This document shows, piece after piece, positions 1 to 10,176 of a stretch of DNA of 17,153 nt (its first letter is position 1; the number at the start of each line of letters is the position of its first letter). The notes under the pieces are model-generated. The model saw nothing but the letters and a program-made list of their open reading frames with translations. It made no database searches and was not told the DNA's origin. Location of the stretch: assembly GCA_038227745.1 (NCBI GenBank), contig JBBRPS010000112.1, positions 1-17,153 of the forward strand, in the 5' to 3' direction. Source of the DNA: DASPXY01 sp038227745 (lineage in GTDB: Bacteria; Planctomycetota; Planctomycetia; Gemmatales; Gemmataceae). A program made the position numbers and the translations under genes.

Positions 1-257
1 AGGCGCTCGATGGGCAGGTCGCGGCGGTCGAGGTAGTGGCGATGGACCTCGCGAGCGAGCTGGCCGGACCGCGCCCAGCCGGGGGCTGCCGCGGCGCCGC
101 GCAGGAGCACGGTGACGTCCTCGGTGGCGTGCCGCTCCAGGAAATCGCCGCGGGTCTGCAGGAGGAGCGGCCGGCGGGCGGGGGAGAAGGCCCAGGCGGG
201 CATGCCGTACCCGGCGGACCGGCCCAGGACGCCGCCGAGATAGCAGTTCTCCTCCAT
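1..257 (-). CDS. Unrecognised protein, N-terminal part (gene runs off the left edge)
   Basis: This minus-strand open frame starts with ATG at 257-255 and stays open for 85 codons to the window edge, so only the N-terminus is visible. The start is well supported: the minus strand carries AAAGGAGA about seven bases before the ATG, one of the best ribosome binding sites in the window. The peptide begins MEENCYLGGVLGRSAGYG, has no signal peptide or membrane segment, and ends in an Arg/His/Asp-rich stretch (REVHRHYLDRRDLPIER). I do not recognise the family. The promoter is probably in the gap shared with metH, because the two genes are divergent. Codon composition is strongly GC-biased, like the neighbours. 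The existence of the gene is fairly secure; no function can be given. Confidence 0.6.
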   Translation of the reverse strand, partial: MEENCYLGGVLGRSAGYGMPAWAFSPARRPLLLQTRGDFLERHATEDVTVLLRGAAAAPGWARSGQLAREVHRHYLDRRDLPIER

Positions 258-535
258 GAGAAGTCTCCTTTGAGGCGGCCGCTTCCCGACGGCTTCGGTG
301 CGCGCACCCTGGCACAGGCCGGGGTGCCGTCGTGAGGGAAGGGCGTCAGGGTGCGTCGGATTGACCGGGCGAGGCGGGAGCGTCCGTGCCGCTCAGGGCA
401 AGGTGACCCGAACTTCCATCGTCCCTTATCTAACAACTATCGGGGGCGGCGCAAAGACCAGCTTTGTCGCCGGCCCGGAGAAATGAGGGGCAAGGGAAGA
501 CACCCCCGTTGGGAGCGGCTGGCAGCGATGTGTAA
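258..535. other. Divergent intergenic region with hairpins
   Basis: This gap separates the unknown minus-strand gene from metH. Two folded stretches are visible. At 283-340 TTCCC and GACGGC on the left can pair with GCCGTC and GGGAA on the right, enclosing a smaller GCACCC/GGGTGC stem; this would lie in the leader of the minus-strand gene, about ten bases before its ribosome binding site. At 448-471 GGCG-CAAAG pairs with CTTTG-T-CGCC around a five-base loop. A relatively AT-rich patch near 425-440 could hold the minus-strand promoter, but no convincing -35/-10 pair stands out. I see no riboswitch consensus, in particular no B12 box upstream of metH. Confidence 0.4.
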
Positions 536-610
536 CGGCGAACGGCCGGCGTGAGCCGGCCGTTCGCCGCAGCGCGACACCAGCCGGCTCACGCCGCCCG
601 TTCGCCGCAG
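536..610. repeat. Compound palindromic repeat
   Basis: Positions 536-550 and 555-569 are perfect 15-base inverted arms (CGGCGAACGGCCGGC) around a GTGA loop. Just after it, 583-595 (GCCGGCTCACGCC) is the exact reverse complement of 548-560, which spans that loop, and 598-610 (CCGTTCGCCGCAG) repeats 560-572 directly. The segment can therefore fold in two mutually exclusive ways. A 14-base piece of the same sequence (GCGAACGGCCGGCG) recurs at 11575-11588, which suggests a dispersed family rather than a private terminator. It lies about 90 bases before the metH start. It could be a REP-like element or a regulatory hairpin in the metH leader; it is not followed by a T-run. Confidence 0.7.
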
Positions 611-688
611 AGGGCGCCCGGACCCGGTATGGAATTGCCCGCGGATTTACTCTATTCTGGTCGTAGGGCTAGGGAAATCTGTCCTCAC

Positions 689-692
689 GGAG
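689..692 (+). promoter_or_regulatory. Ribosome binding site of metH
   Basis: GGAG lies nine bases before the ATG at 702. This spacing favours 702 over the in-frame ATG codons at 708 and 720, although protein alignment alone would also allow 720 because homology begins only around residue 10. Confidence 0.5.
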
Positions 693-701
693 TGGTTCCT
701 C

Positions 702-4433
<3,732 letters not shown>

Positions 4434-4490
4434 GCCGGACCCGCGGACGGCGACAGGGTACGGGGAAGTGTCTTGCCGAGCGAGGTGTAC

Positions 4491-5285
4491 ATGACCCAGA
4501 TTCCCGTAACGGAAGCGGTGCCGAACCTGGGGCACTCGCCGAACCATCTGGAGCTGCCGTGCGAGGACGGGACGTTCGTGCATAACTTTCAAGAACTCCC
4601 CCAGGCGATGCTCCTGACCGAGCCGCTGGAGCCGTGGCTTCGCCGCCTGTATCCCGACGGGCACTACTGCATCGGTCAGGACTCCGGCATCTATTACCGC
4701 CGGATCCCCGAGCCGCCGTACTGGAAGGCGGTCGCGCCGGACTGGTTCTTCGTCCCCAACGTGTCGCCGCTGCGGGACGGGCAGATGCGCCGCTCCTATG
4801 TGATGTGGGATGAGCCGCGAGCACCGCTCGTACTCTTGGAGTTCGTCTCCGGGACGGGCGCGGAAGAGCGTGACCGCACCCCGAACACCGGCAAGTTCTG
4901 GATCTACGAGAACATGATTCGGCCGGTTTTCTACGGCATCTACGAAGTGGAGCCGGGGCGCGTGGAGATGTACAAGCTCATGGGCGAGCATTTGGAGCCG
5001 CTCGCCGCGAACGAGCGGGGCCACTTCCCCATCCCATCGCTGGGCCTGGAACTGGGCATCTGGAAGGGTCCGTATCAGAACGTCGATCTGCCCTGGGCAC
5101 GCTGGTACGACCTTGAGGGCGGTCTGCTACCGACCGGGCAGGAACTGGCCGAGCAGGAGCGCCAGCGCGCCGAGCAGGAACGCCAGCGCGCCGAGCAGGA
5201 ACGCCAGCGCGCCGAACAGGAGCGCCAGCGCGCCGAGCGCCTGGCGGCGCGGCTGCGCGAACTGGGGATCGATCCTCCGGCTTGA
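4491..5285 (+). CDS. Uma2 family protein with coiled-coil tail (putative PD-(D/E)XK nuclease)
   Basis: The core resembles the Uma2 (DUF820) family, a restriction-endonuclease-like fold abundant in planctomycetes and cyanobacteria, whose cellular role is unknown. Visible core elements are APDWFFVPN (Asp84), PLVLLEFVS (Glu117) and a following Asp128/Lys135 region, in the order expected for the fold. At 264 residues it is longer than the usual core of about 190. The extra is a C-terminal tail (about 218-258) made of four Glu/Gln/Arg heptads, predicted coiled coil, ending LRELGIDPPA. ATG 4491 is chosen; a TTG at 4473 in the same frame would add six residues and cannot be excluded. It lies 57 bases after metH and 28 bases before a second Uma2 gene. 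The match is more divergent than that of its neighbour. Confidence 0.8.
   Translation: MTQIPVTEAVPNLGHSPNHLELPCEDGTFVHNFQELPQAMLLTEPLEPWLRRLYPDGHYCIGQDSGIYYRRIPEPPYWKAVAPDWFFVPNVSPLRDGQMRRSYVMWDEPRAPLVLLEFVSGTGAEERDRTPNTGKFWIYENMIRPVFYGIYEVEPGRVEMYKLMGEHLEPLAANERGHFPIPSLGLELGIWKGPYQNVDLPWARWYDLEGGLLPTGQELAEQERQRAEQERQRAEQERQRAEQERQRAERLAARLRELGIDPPA
5151..5234 (+). repeat. Four tandem 21-base repeats inside the Uma2 gene
   Basis: Four consecutive 21-base units (5151-5171, 5172-5192, 5193-5213, 5214-5234) of the form GAGCAGGARCGCCAGCGCGCC differ at only one or two bases. Each encodes one heptad EQERQRA of the coiled-coil tail, so gain or loss of a unit keeps the frame. A degenerate fifth start (GAGCGCCTGGCGGCG) follows. 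Confidence 0.95.
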
Positions 5286-5313
5286 CAGGCCTTCATGACC
5301 GACCGGTGACGCC

Positions 5314-5901
5314 ATGAACATTCTCGCAACGAAACCCTTGTGCACACCCGAAGATCTGCTGGCGATGGCTGACGGCGATCGCTATGAGCTGGTGGATGGC
5401 AACCTCGTGGAGCGGACTGTGGGATCCGAGTCCAGTTTCATCGGTGGGAAGTTGTTCCGGCTCGTGGGCAACCACTGCGACAGCAATAATCTGGGCTGGG
5501 CGTGGCCGGGGGACAACAGTTACCAATGTTTTCCCCACGCCCCCACCCGCGTGCGCAAACCGGACGTGTCTTTCATCCGGCGCGGCCGCCTACCCGGGGA
5601 GCGCCCGGCGCGGGGGCACGAGCGTGTCGTGCCCGACCTGGTCGCCGAGGTGCCGTCGCCGAACGACACCGCTTACGAGATCGACGAGAGGATTGAGGAC
5701 TACCTCCGCGCGGGCGTTCGCCTCCTGTGGGTCCTCAACCCCACCACGCGCACCGTGCAGGTGTACCGGCCCGATGGTTCCGGGACGCGCCTGCGCGACG
5801 GGGATGAGTTGACGGGAGAGACTGTCCTGCCGGGGTTCCATTGCCGTGTAGGTGAGTTGTTCCAGCCCCCGGTGGAACAACCCACCGCGACGGGAGAATA
5901 G
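5314..5901 (+). CDS. Uma2 family protein (putative PD-(D/E)XK nuclease)
   Basis: This 195-residue protein is a clear, full-length Uma2 (DUF820) member. It opens with a TPEDLLAM helix and RYELVDGNLVE (Glu25), then RKPDVSFI (Asp84), PDLVAEVPSPND (Glu112) and YLRAGVRLLWVLNP, the family's typical order. The helix after the SPND motif reads DERIEDYL, with Arg126 where many members have Lys, so whether it is catalytic is open. There is no signal peptide, which fits a cytoplasmic protein. The ATG at 5314 has only a weak ribosome binding site, so it may be translated by coupling with the Uma2 gene ending 28 bases upstream. A hairpin terminator follows. Biological function of the family is not established. 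Confidence 0.9.
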   Translation: MNILATKPLCTPEDLLAMADGDRYELVDGNLVERTVGSESSFIGGKLFRLVGNHCDSNNLGWAWPGDNSYQCFPHAPTRVRKPDVSFIRRGRLPGERPARGHERVVPDLVAEVPSPNDTAYEIDERIEDYLRAGVRLLWVLNPTTRTVQVYRPDGSGTRLRDGDELTGETVLPGFHCRVGELFQPPVEQPTATGE

Positions 5902-5916
5902 CCAGGAGCGACGTTA

Positions 5917-5946
5917 CCGGCCGGAAGCGCTCGCGCTCCCGGCCGG
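5917..5946. terminator. Bidirectional hairpin terminator
   Basis: Arms 5917-5930 (CCGGCCGGAAGCGC) and 5933-5946 (GCGCTCCCGGCCGG) pair over 14 bases with one mismatch (a G-U pair in one RNA strand) around a two-base loop. It sits between two convergent genes, 15 bases after the Uma2 stop and 12 bases beyond the stop of the minus-strand gene. There is no T-run on either side. Confidence 0.6.
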
Positions 5947-5958
5947 CCCGCGGTTCCC

Positions 5959-6408
5959 TCACCGCCCCTGCCGCTTCAGCGCGATCATCCGCAGTCCCTT
6001 GCCGCCCTTCGTGCTGAACTTCGTCGGCCGTTCCGCCTTGTCCTCGGTCCACTCGATCTTCAGCGTGTCGCCGTCGAACTCGTAGATCCCCTTCGTGTGG
6101 ATGACCTTGTCCTTGCCGTAGGTCACCTTCGTGTCAATCTGTTTCGGGCTCTTGTCCGGGTGGAGGGTACACGTGCCCTCGTACTCCGGCTCGCTGCCGC
6201 CCATCATGAATTTGTGGCCGGTGAAGGTCATCGTCATGCCCTTGGCCTTCTTCGGCGGGACCTCCTTCTTGCCGTCCTTCATCAGGTACAGGACGTCCCA
6301 GGTCCCCTGAAACTTCTCGCGCTCCTTCGTCGCCGCCCCACCCCCGCCCAGGCCCTCCGCCGTCACCACCAGCGCCACCGCCAGCACCGCCCACGCTCGC
6401 GCTCTCAT
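5959..6408 (-). CDS. Secreted TIGR03067-family protein
   Basis: The 149-residue product carries the TIGR03067 pattern common in planctomycetes: FQGTWDVLY (33-41), the PDKSPKQID segment (84-92), KGIYEFDGDTLKIEW (106-120), RPTKFS (127-132) and a final LKR. A hydrophobic N-terminus (AWAVLAVALVVTA, residues 5-17) followed by a Gly/Ala stretch looks like a signal peptide, so the mature domain is probably exported. The fold is predicted lipocalin-like; no ligand or partner is known. The start ATG at 6408 is preceded by GGGAG at a spacing of about eight bases; the frame is open further upstream but without such a site. It lies 116 bases after the amidohydrolase gene on the same strand and probably has its own promoter. 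Confidence 0.88.
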   Translation of the reverse strand: MRARAWAVLAVALVVTAEGLGGGGAATKEREKFQGTWDVLYLMKDGKKEVPPKKAKGMTMTFTGHKFMMGGSEPEYEGTCTLHPDKSPKQIDTKVTYGKDKVIHTKGIYEFDGDTLKIEWTEDKAERPTKFSTKGGKGLRMIALKRQGR

Positions 6409-6524
6409 CGTGCGTCTCCCGTAACAGCGCACGGCGCCCAGGCCCTTGCCGCGGACCACCCGCGGCGCGCGGCCCGCGCACGGCTGAGGACGGAAAGCAG
6501 CGAATCCGGTGCCGAAGGGCGGCG

Positions 6525-7580
6525 TCACCCGACGGCCGGCAGCGGTCCCAGGAGGCGCACCGCGTTATCGTAATACACCTGCCGCAGCACATCGGTGGGC
6601 AGTCCCAGACCGCGCAGCAGTGGCGTCGTGGCGCCGTCGGCGTCCGGCGTGTAGTCTGGATCCGCGATGGGGCTGCGGCCCTGCCAGGCACTCTCCCAGA
6701 GCGTCCGCTGGCACCAGTAGCGGCTGACGTAGTGCGCGCGTGGCAGTCCGTGCCGGGTGACGAGGTCCGAGCCGAACAGGAAGCGGTCGGGATGACGACA
6801 GACCAGGGCGCGAATAGCGGCGGCGTGGGCGGACACCTCGCGCACCACCCACTTGGTCGCGCTGGTGTCGAGGTGGAAGTGCGGGTAGCGCTCCAGCAGC
6901 GCCTCGAGGTGGTCGGGGTGCTCCGCATCGCCGCCAATGTGCGCCCCGATCCAGGTCAGGTCGGGGAACTCCTGCAGCATCCGCTCCAGGCCCTCGTACT
7001 GCTGCGGCTTGGTGCCGTACTTCGCGGCGTCGGCGTAGACGGTGCGGAACCAGGTGTCGGGGTCGGCCACGTGAACCATGATTACGCGCACCCCGGCGGC
7101 CCGCGCCCGCCGCGCCGCCTCCCTGCGCCACGGGGCGTCCACGAACAGCCCGCGCTCACGGCCGCGCGGCGCCGACCAGAACTTGATGATCTCCACGCCC
7201 AGTTCGAGGAAGCGGTCGAGCAGTCGGTACACCTCGTCGTCCGGCTCGTCGAGGGACTTCTTGAGGATGGAGCCGTTGAAGCCGAGGCGCGGGCCGAAGC
7301 GCTCGCGCAGCGGCGGGATGTCGTCGGGCAGACACATGCTGCAAGTGCGGACGATGCCGAACTCCTCGGCGACGGCGAGCATGGTCTCGGCCTGGGCGAT
7401 GCTGGCACCGGGGCCCTTGCCGGTCGGCGGCGCGTTCTTCGGGTCGCCGGGGCGCGTGACCATGACGTGGGCGTGGATGTCGATCAGGGGGCCAGCGTGG
7501 CGGAAGTGGGTGCGGTCGCCGTAGTCGATGCCGGTGACATTGTGCTCGAGGGCGGCCGTCGGGGAAGGGATCGCGCTCAT
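6525..7580 (-). CDS. Amidohydrolase family protein (Amidohydro_2, TIM-barrel metal hydrolase)
   Basis: The 351-residue protein has the metal-binding pattern of the Amidohydro_2 (PF04909) family: DIHAHV with His36 and His38 on the first strand, a possible Lys133 in EIIKFW, His170 in IMVHVADP, His214 in IGAHIGG and Asp272 in LFGSDL. The family includes decarboxylases and lactonases of the ACMSD/LigI type; nothing here identifies the substrate. There is no signal peptide, so it is likely cytoplasmic. The ATG at 7580 has a weak ribosome binding site. Upstream lies a long palindrome and then a broken hydrolase gene; downstream, 116 bases away, is the TIGR03067 gene on the same strand. There is no pathway neighbour to suggest a role. 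Confidence 0.9.
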   Translation of the reverse strand: MSAIPSPTAALEHNVTGIDYGDRTHFRHAGPLIDIHAHVMVTRPGDPKNAPPTGKGPGASIAQAETMLAVAEEFGIVRTCSMCLPDDIPPLRERFGPRLGFNGSILKKSLDEPDDEVYRLLDRFLELGVEIIKFWSAPRGRERGLFVDAPWRREAARRARAAGVRVIMVHVADPDTWFRTVYADAAKYGTKPQQYEGLERMLQEFPDLTWIGAHIGGDAEHPDHLEALLERYPHFHLDTSATKWVVREVSAHAAAIRALVCRHPDRFLFGSDLVTRHGLPRAHYVSRYWCQRTLWESAWQGRSPIADPDYTPDADGATTPLLRGLGLPTDVLRQVYYDNAVRLLGPLPAVG

Positions 7581-7636
7581 CTCTGTGGCCCGTCCGGGTG
7601 AAGGGAATCATCGCGAGGCGGGCAGTTGCTCGGGTG

Positions 7637-7694
7637 TGTGGGTTAGGATTCCAATCCTGACATGGACATGTCAGGATTGGAATCCTGACCCACA
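7637..7694. repeat. 58-base near-perfect palindrome
   Basis: Arms 7637-7664 and 7667-7694 are complementary over 28 bases with one mismatch (T in TGTGGGTTAGG against C in the other arm), around a GA centre. Each arm contains its own inner palindrome, AGGATTCCAATCCT. The element is AT-richer than its surroundings. It lies 16 bases after the stop of the truncated hydrolase and 56 bases upstream of the amidohydrolase start, so it could terminate the former, but no T-run follows on either strand. A dispersed mobile palindrome is equally possible. Confidence 0.85.
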
Positions 7695-7709
7695 GCCCGG
7701 CGCCACCTC

Positions 7710-8099
7710 TCAGCGCACGCCCGTCCCTATGGAAATGGTAGGCCCCTCCGACCTGCCTGCCAGTGCCGCCTGCCGTTTTTCGCCGCCCTGGTCATCGACC
7801 AGTTCGGCGAGGAAGCGCCGCAGCACTGGGAAGAAGTCGGCGGTGACGCTGTCGTTATGGCTGGCCCCCTTGACGGTGACGAACCGCTTTGGCGCCACGG
7901 CGGCGACGAACAGGCGCTGGCCCTGCGCGAACGGCACCAGGTGGTCGCGCGTGCCGTGCAGGACCAGCAGCGGACGCCGGCAGTCCCGGATCTTCGCCAG
8001 GCTGTCGAAGCGGTTGCGCATCAGGCTCTGCGTCGGCAGCAGCGGGCAGATGGCATGGCCGACGTCGGGGAGCGAGGTGAACGGGCTGATCAGGTGACG
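7710..8099 (-). pseudogene. Alpha/beta hydrolase, N-terminally truncated remnant
   Basis: Homology covers only the C-terminal half of a serine alpha/beta hydrolase of the FrsA/YfhR-like type. It begins abruptly at LISPFTSLPDVG (about 8093), continues through FDSLAKI and the strand LLVLHGTRDHLVPF with the charge-relay Asp, and includes GASHND with the catalytic His. The part that should hold the GxSxG nucleophile and the oxyanion strand is missing. The open frame continues upstream to 8252 but only through sequence antisense to the tRNA and a short non-matching stretch, so no proper start exists. The break lies about 90 bases before the tRNA-Ser gene. Without the serine it cannot be an active esterase; the remnant is probably not expressed. 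Confidence 0.8.
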
Positions 8100-8124
8100 C
8101 GCGGCGCGGTGCCGGGCAAAGGAC

Positions 8125-8152
8125 TTCCCTCGGCGCGGGCGGCGGGTATCAT
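8125..8152 (+). promoter_or_regulatory. Possible promoter of tRNA-Ser
   Basis: TTCCCT (8125-8130) and TATCAT (8147-8152) are separated by 16 bases and lie about 28 bases before the tRNA. The -10 is reasonable, the -35 weak. It occupies the short stretch between the broken hydrolase and the tRNA. Confidence 0.3.
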
Positions 8153-8180
8153 GAATGGCGCCGGACGGACGGCGCTCCTC

Positions 8181-8267
8181 GGAGGGGTGGCAGAGTGGCC
8201 GATCGCATCGGTCTTGAAAACCGACAACGTCGCAAGACGTTCGCGGGTTCAAATCCCGCCCCCTCCG
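8181..8267 (+). tRNA. tRNA-Ser (anticodon TGA)
   Basis: All arms of a type II tRNA can be drawn. Acceptor GGAGGGG (8181-8187) pairs with CCCCTCC (8260-8266), with discriminator G8267. The anticodon stem is TCGGT/ACCGA (8208-8212, 8220-8224) with loop CTTGAAA, placing TGA at 8215-8217. The long variable arm (8225-8242) folds as AACGTC-GCAA-GACGTT. The T arm is GCGGG-TTCAAAT-CCCGC (8243-8259). CCA is not encoded. The long variable arm and UGA anticodon identify serine (UCN codons). It is intact although both flanks hold truncated genes, as expected when a tRNA gene's 3' end serves as an integration site and is rebuilt by the element. Confidence 0.97.
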
Positions 8268-8350
8268 CTAGTTAGGTCAATTCGAGAGAAGCCGAAGAAC
8301 GGCCCCGGTACCGAAAGCGGTACCACCGCCCCCGCCGGGACCGCATGCCC
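8268..8350. other. Spacer after tRNA-Ser with small hairpin
   Basis: The only structure is GGTACCG-AAAG-CGGTACC (8307-8324), a seven-base stem with a four-base loop, without a T-run. It may terminate the tRNA transcript. I found no second copy of the tRNA 3' end in the window, so no attachment-site pair can be named. Confidence 0.4.
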
Positions 8351-8680
8351 TCAGGCCACGCCCTCCTCCCCCCTGGTCCGGTCGCGGGGCAGAATCCGCG
8401 GCAGTACCCAGGCCTCGCCGTCTTGGCGGTCGATCCCCAGATCCAGGTAGATGCCGGCGGTCAGGTGCAGTGAGCCGTGGCGCATCAGGCGCATAACCAC
8501 CTCGATCGGGACGTGCTGGCTCATCCACAGGCAGAAGGTGTAGCGCAGGGAGTGAAAGTCCGCGTGGCGGCCGCGCCCGTCCACGGCCGTCACGCCGGCA
8601 CGCACGCGGTGGGCCACGACGGTCTGCAGGGCGGGGACACACAGGAGGGTACTATCGGGGGCGGTGATACAAGCTCGAAG
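8351..8680 (-). pseudogene. Tyrosine recombinase (phage-type integrase), C-terminal remnant
   Basis: About 108 residues match the C-terminal end of a tyrosine recombinase catalytic domain of the kind common in Gemmata-like genomes. Visible are APDSTLLCVP, a DGRGRHADF lead-in, HSLRYTF with the conserved His and second Arg, LMRHGSLHLT with the third conserved His position, and AGIYLDL, where the Tyr occupies the nucleophile position. The first catalytic Arg, the core-binding domain and any start codon are missing. The frame continues upstream only by running through the histidine kinase gene in another frame; homology starts about 20 bases beyond that kinase's stop. It therefore appears truncated, not short. 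It lies 84 bases from the 3' end of tRNA-Ser, a typical integrase position. Confidence 0.8.
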
Positions 8681-8697
8681 TGCCCGCCGGCCATCGG

Positions 8698-10176
8698 TCA
8701 GGTGGCGGGCGCCGTCGCCGGCGCGCCCTCGGGCGCCGGGCTGCCCGGCAGCCGCAGCACGAACCGGCTGCCGCGTCCCGGCTCGCTGTGGGCCTCGAGT
8801 GTGCCCCCGAAGGCGCCGGCGATCCGCCGCGCCACGGCGAGCCCCAGCCCGACCCCGGCTCGCCCCAGCCGCCGTGCCTCGGCGGAGCGGTAGAACGGCT
8901 CGAAGAGGTGTGGCATATCCTCCGAGCTTATGCCGAGACCGGCGTCCTCGACGGCCAGCGTGACGGCGCCGGCTTCGGATCCGAGTCGCACGGTGATCGG
9001 CGTGTCGGGCTCGCTGTACTTGCAGGCGTTCTCGAGGAGGTTGTCGAGCAACTGGCCTAGCAAGGCGGGCTGCGCCAGCACCCACCGGGGCGCCCCGTCC
9101 GGGATGACCACCCGCAGGTCCGGCCCGCGGGCGTGGGCCGACCACTGCCCCAGGTGGCCCGCGACCCAGCTCGCCAGATCCAGCCGCTCCAGATGGGGCA
9201 GCCGCGCCTCGGCATCGGCGCGAGCCAGGAACAGCAGCATCTCGACGATCTGCCGCAGGCGGTGCGCCTGCCCGTGGGCGACGTTCAGCACCTCGCGGTA
9301 TTCCCCGGCCGGGCGGTCGCGGCGCAGCGCCACCTCGATCTGGCCGAGCATGACGGCCAGGGGCGTCCGCAGCTGGTGCGAGGCGTCGCCCGTGAAGCGC
9401 CGCTGCCGCTCGAAAGCCTCCTGCAGCCGGCCGAGCAGGTCGTTGAACGCCCGGCGCAGGTCTTCCAGTTCATCGCCCGTCTCGGCGCCGGGCAGGCGCG
9501 CGTTCAGGTCGGCGGCGCCCATCGACCGGGCTGCCTCCGCCATTTGCTGCACCGGCTGCAGCGCCCTCCGGCAGAGGCGTCGGCCCAGCAGCGCCGCCAC
9601 CGCCAGCACGGCCGCGGACAGGCCGGCCAGTGCCAGGGCGAGGGTGCGCAGCGTCCCTTCCACCCCCCGCAGCGAGACGCCCGCGGTGATCGCGAGGGCG
9701 GCGTAGACGGGGCTCGTCGGCCCCCGCGGTTCCTGCTCCTCGCGGCGCTTTCCGTCGCTCGGCTCTCCCGGGGCTGGAAGTAACCGGCGCCACAGGACGC
9801 GCCACGGTTCGCCCGCGCGCTCGACCGAATGGCCGCCGCGGTCCCCGGCGCCCGGCGCTTGCCCCGGCAGGTCCTCGGCACCCAGGTTGCGCGAGCCGTC
9901 CACCCGCCGCCCCCGGTCGTCGTGGACCGTCCAGCGCACCTCGTCCGGCCCGGCCTCACGACCCAGGGACAGGAGGCGCTCGTGCGGCTCCCACTCCAGG
10001 CAGTCCGCCTTGACCTCGGCGGCGGCGGCCAGCGTGTCCAGGGCCGCCTCCAGGCGCTCGTCCACCTGGCGGTACAGGTACGTGCGCGCCAGCAGGTACA
10101 GACCGACGGAAAAGCCCGCCATTACCACCGCCAGGGCGGCGAGAAAGAACCAGGACAGCCGCGCCGCCAGGCTCAC
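8698..10176 (-). CDS. Sensor histidine kinase with HAMP domain
   Basis: This 492-residue inner-membrane kinase has a first membrane segment at about 9-30, an extracytoplasmic sensor region of about 150 residues rich in charged residues and without a recognised fold, a second membrane segment at about 178-200, a HAMP linker (about 200-255), HisKA with phosphoacceptor His267 in GDASHQLRTPL, and a HATPase domain with N-box LLENACKYS (Asn383), G1 EDAGLGIS (Asp411), F-box FEPFYR and G2 GVGLGLAV (441-448). It phosphorylates the response regulator encoded immediately upstream. It starts with GTG, overlapping the regulator's stop as GTGA, which indicates translational coupling. The signal it senses is unknown. 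The Ala/Pro-rich last 15 residues are not part of the catalytic core. Confidence 0.95.
   Translation of the reverse strand: MSLAARLSWFFLAALAVVMAGFSVGLYLLARTYLYRQVDERLEAALDTLAAAAEVKADCLEWEPHERLLSLGREAGPDEVRWTVHDDRGRRVDGSRNLGAEDLPGQAPGAGDRGGHSVERAGEPWRVLWRRLLPAPGEPSDGKRREEQEPRGPTSPVYAALAITAGVSLRGVEGTLRTLALALAGLSAAVLAVAALLGRRLCRRALQPVQQMAEAARSMGAADLNARLPGAETGDELEDLRRAFNDLLGRLQEAFERQRRFTGDASHQLRTPLAVMLGQIEVALRRDRPAGEYREVLNVAHGQAHRLRQIVEMLLFLARADAEARLPHLERLDLASWVAGHLGQWSAHARGPDLRVVIPDGAPRWVLAQPALLGQLLDNLLENACKYSEPDTPITVRLGSEAGAVTLAVEDAGLGISSEDMPHLFEPFYRSAEARRLGRAGVGLGLAVARRIAGAFGGTLEAHSEPGRGSRFVLRLPGSPAPEGAPATAPAT

Noticed and set aside
258..701. Cobalamin or SAM riboswitch upstream of metH
   Set aside because: No B12 box or SAM-riboswitch core was found; the structured sequence present is explained by the palindromic repeat.
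5151..5234. CRISPR-like array
   Set aside because: The 21-base units are contiguous without spacers and encode heptads of the Uma2 tail.
5282..5287. TTGACA as a promoter for the second Uma2 gene
   Set aside because: It overlaps the stop of the first Uma2 gene and no -10 hexamer lies at a suitable distance.
8100..8252. N-terminal extension of the hydrolase frame to 8252
   Set aside because: It reads antisense through the tRNA-Ser gene and non-matching sequence; it is chance open frame.
8681..9145. Upstream extension of the recombinase frame
   Set aside because: It runs through the histidine kinase coding sequence in another frame and has no recombinase motifs, so only the part after the kinase stop is kept as remnant.
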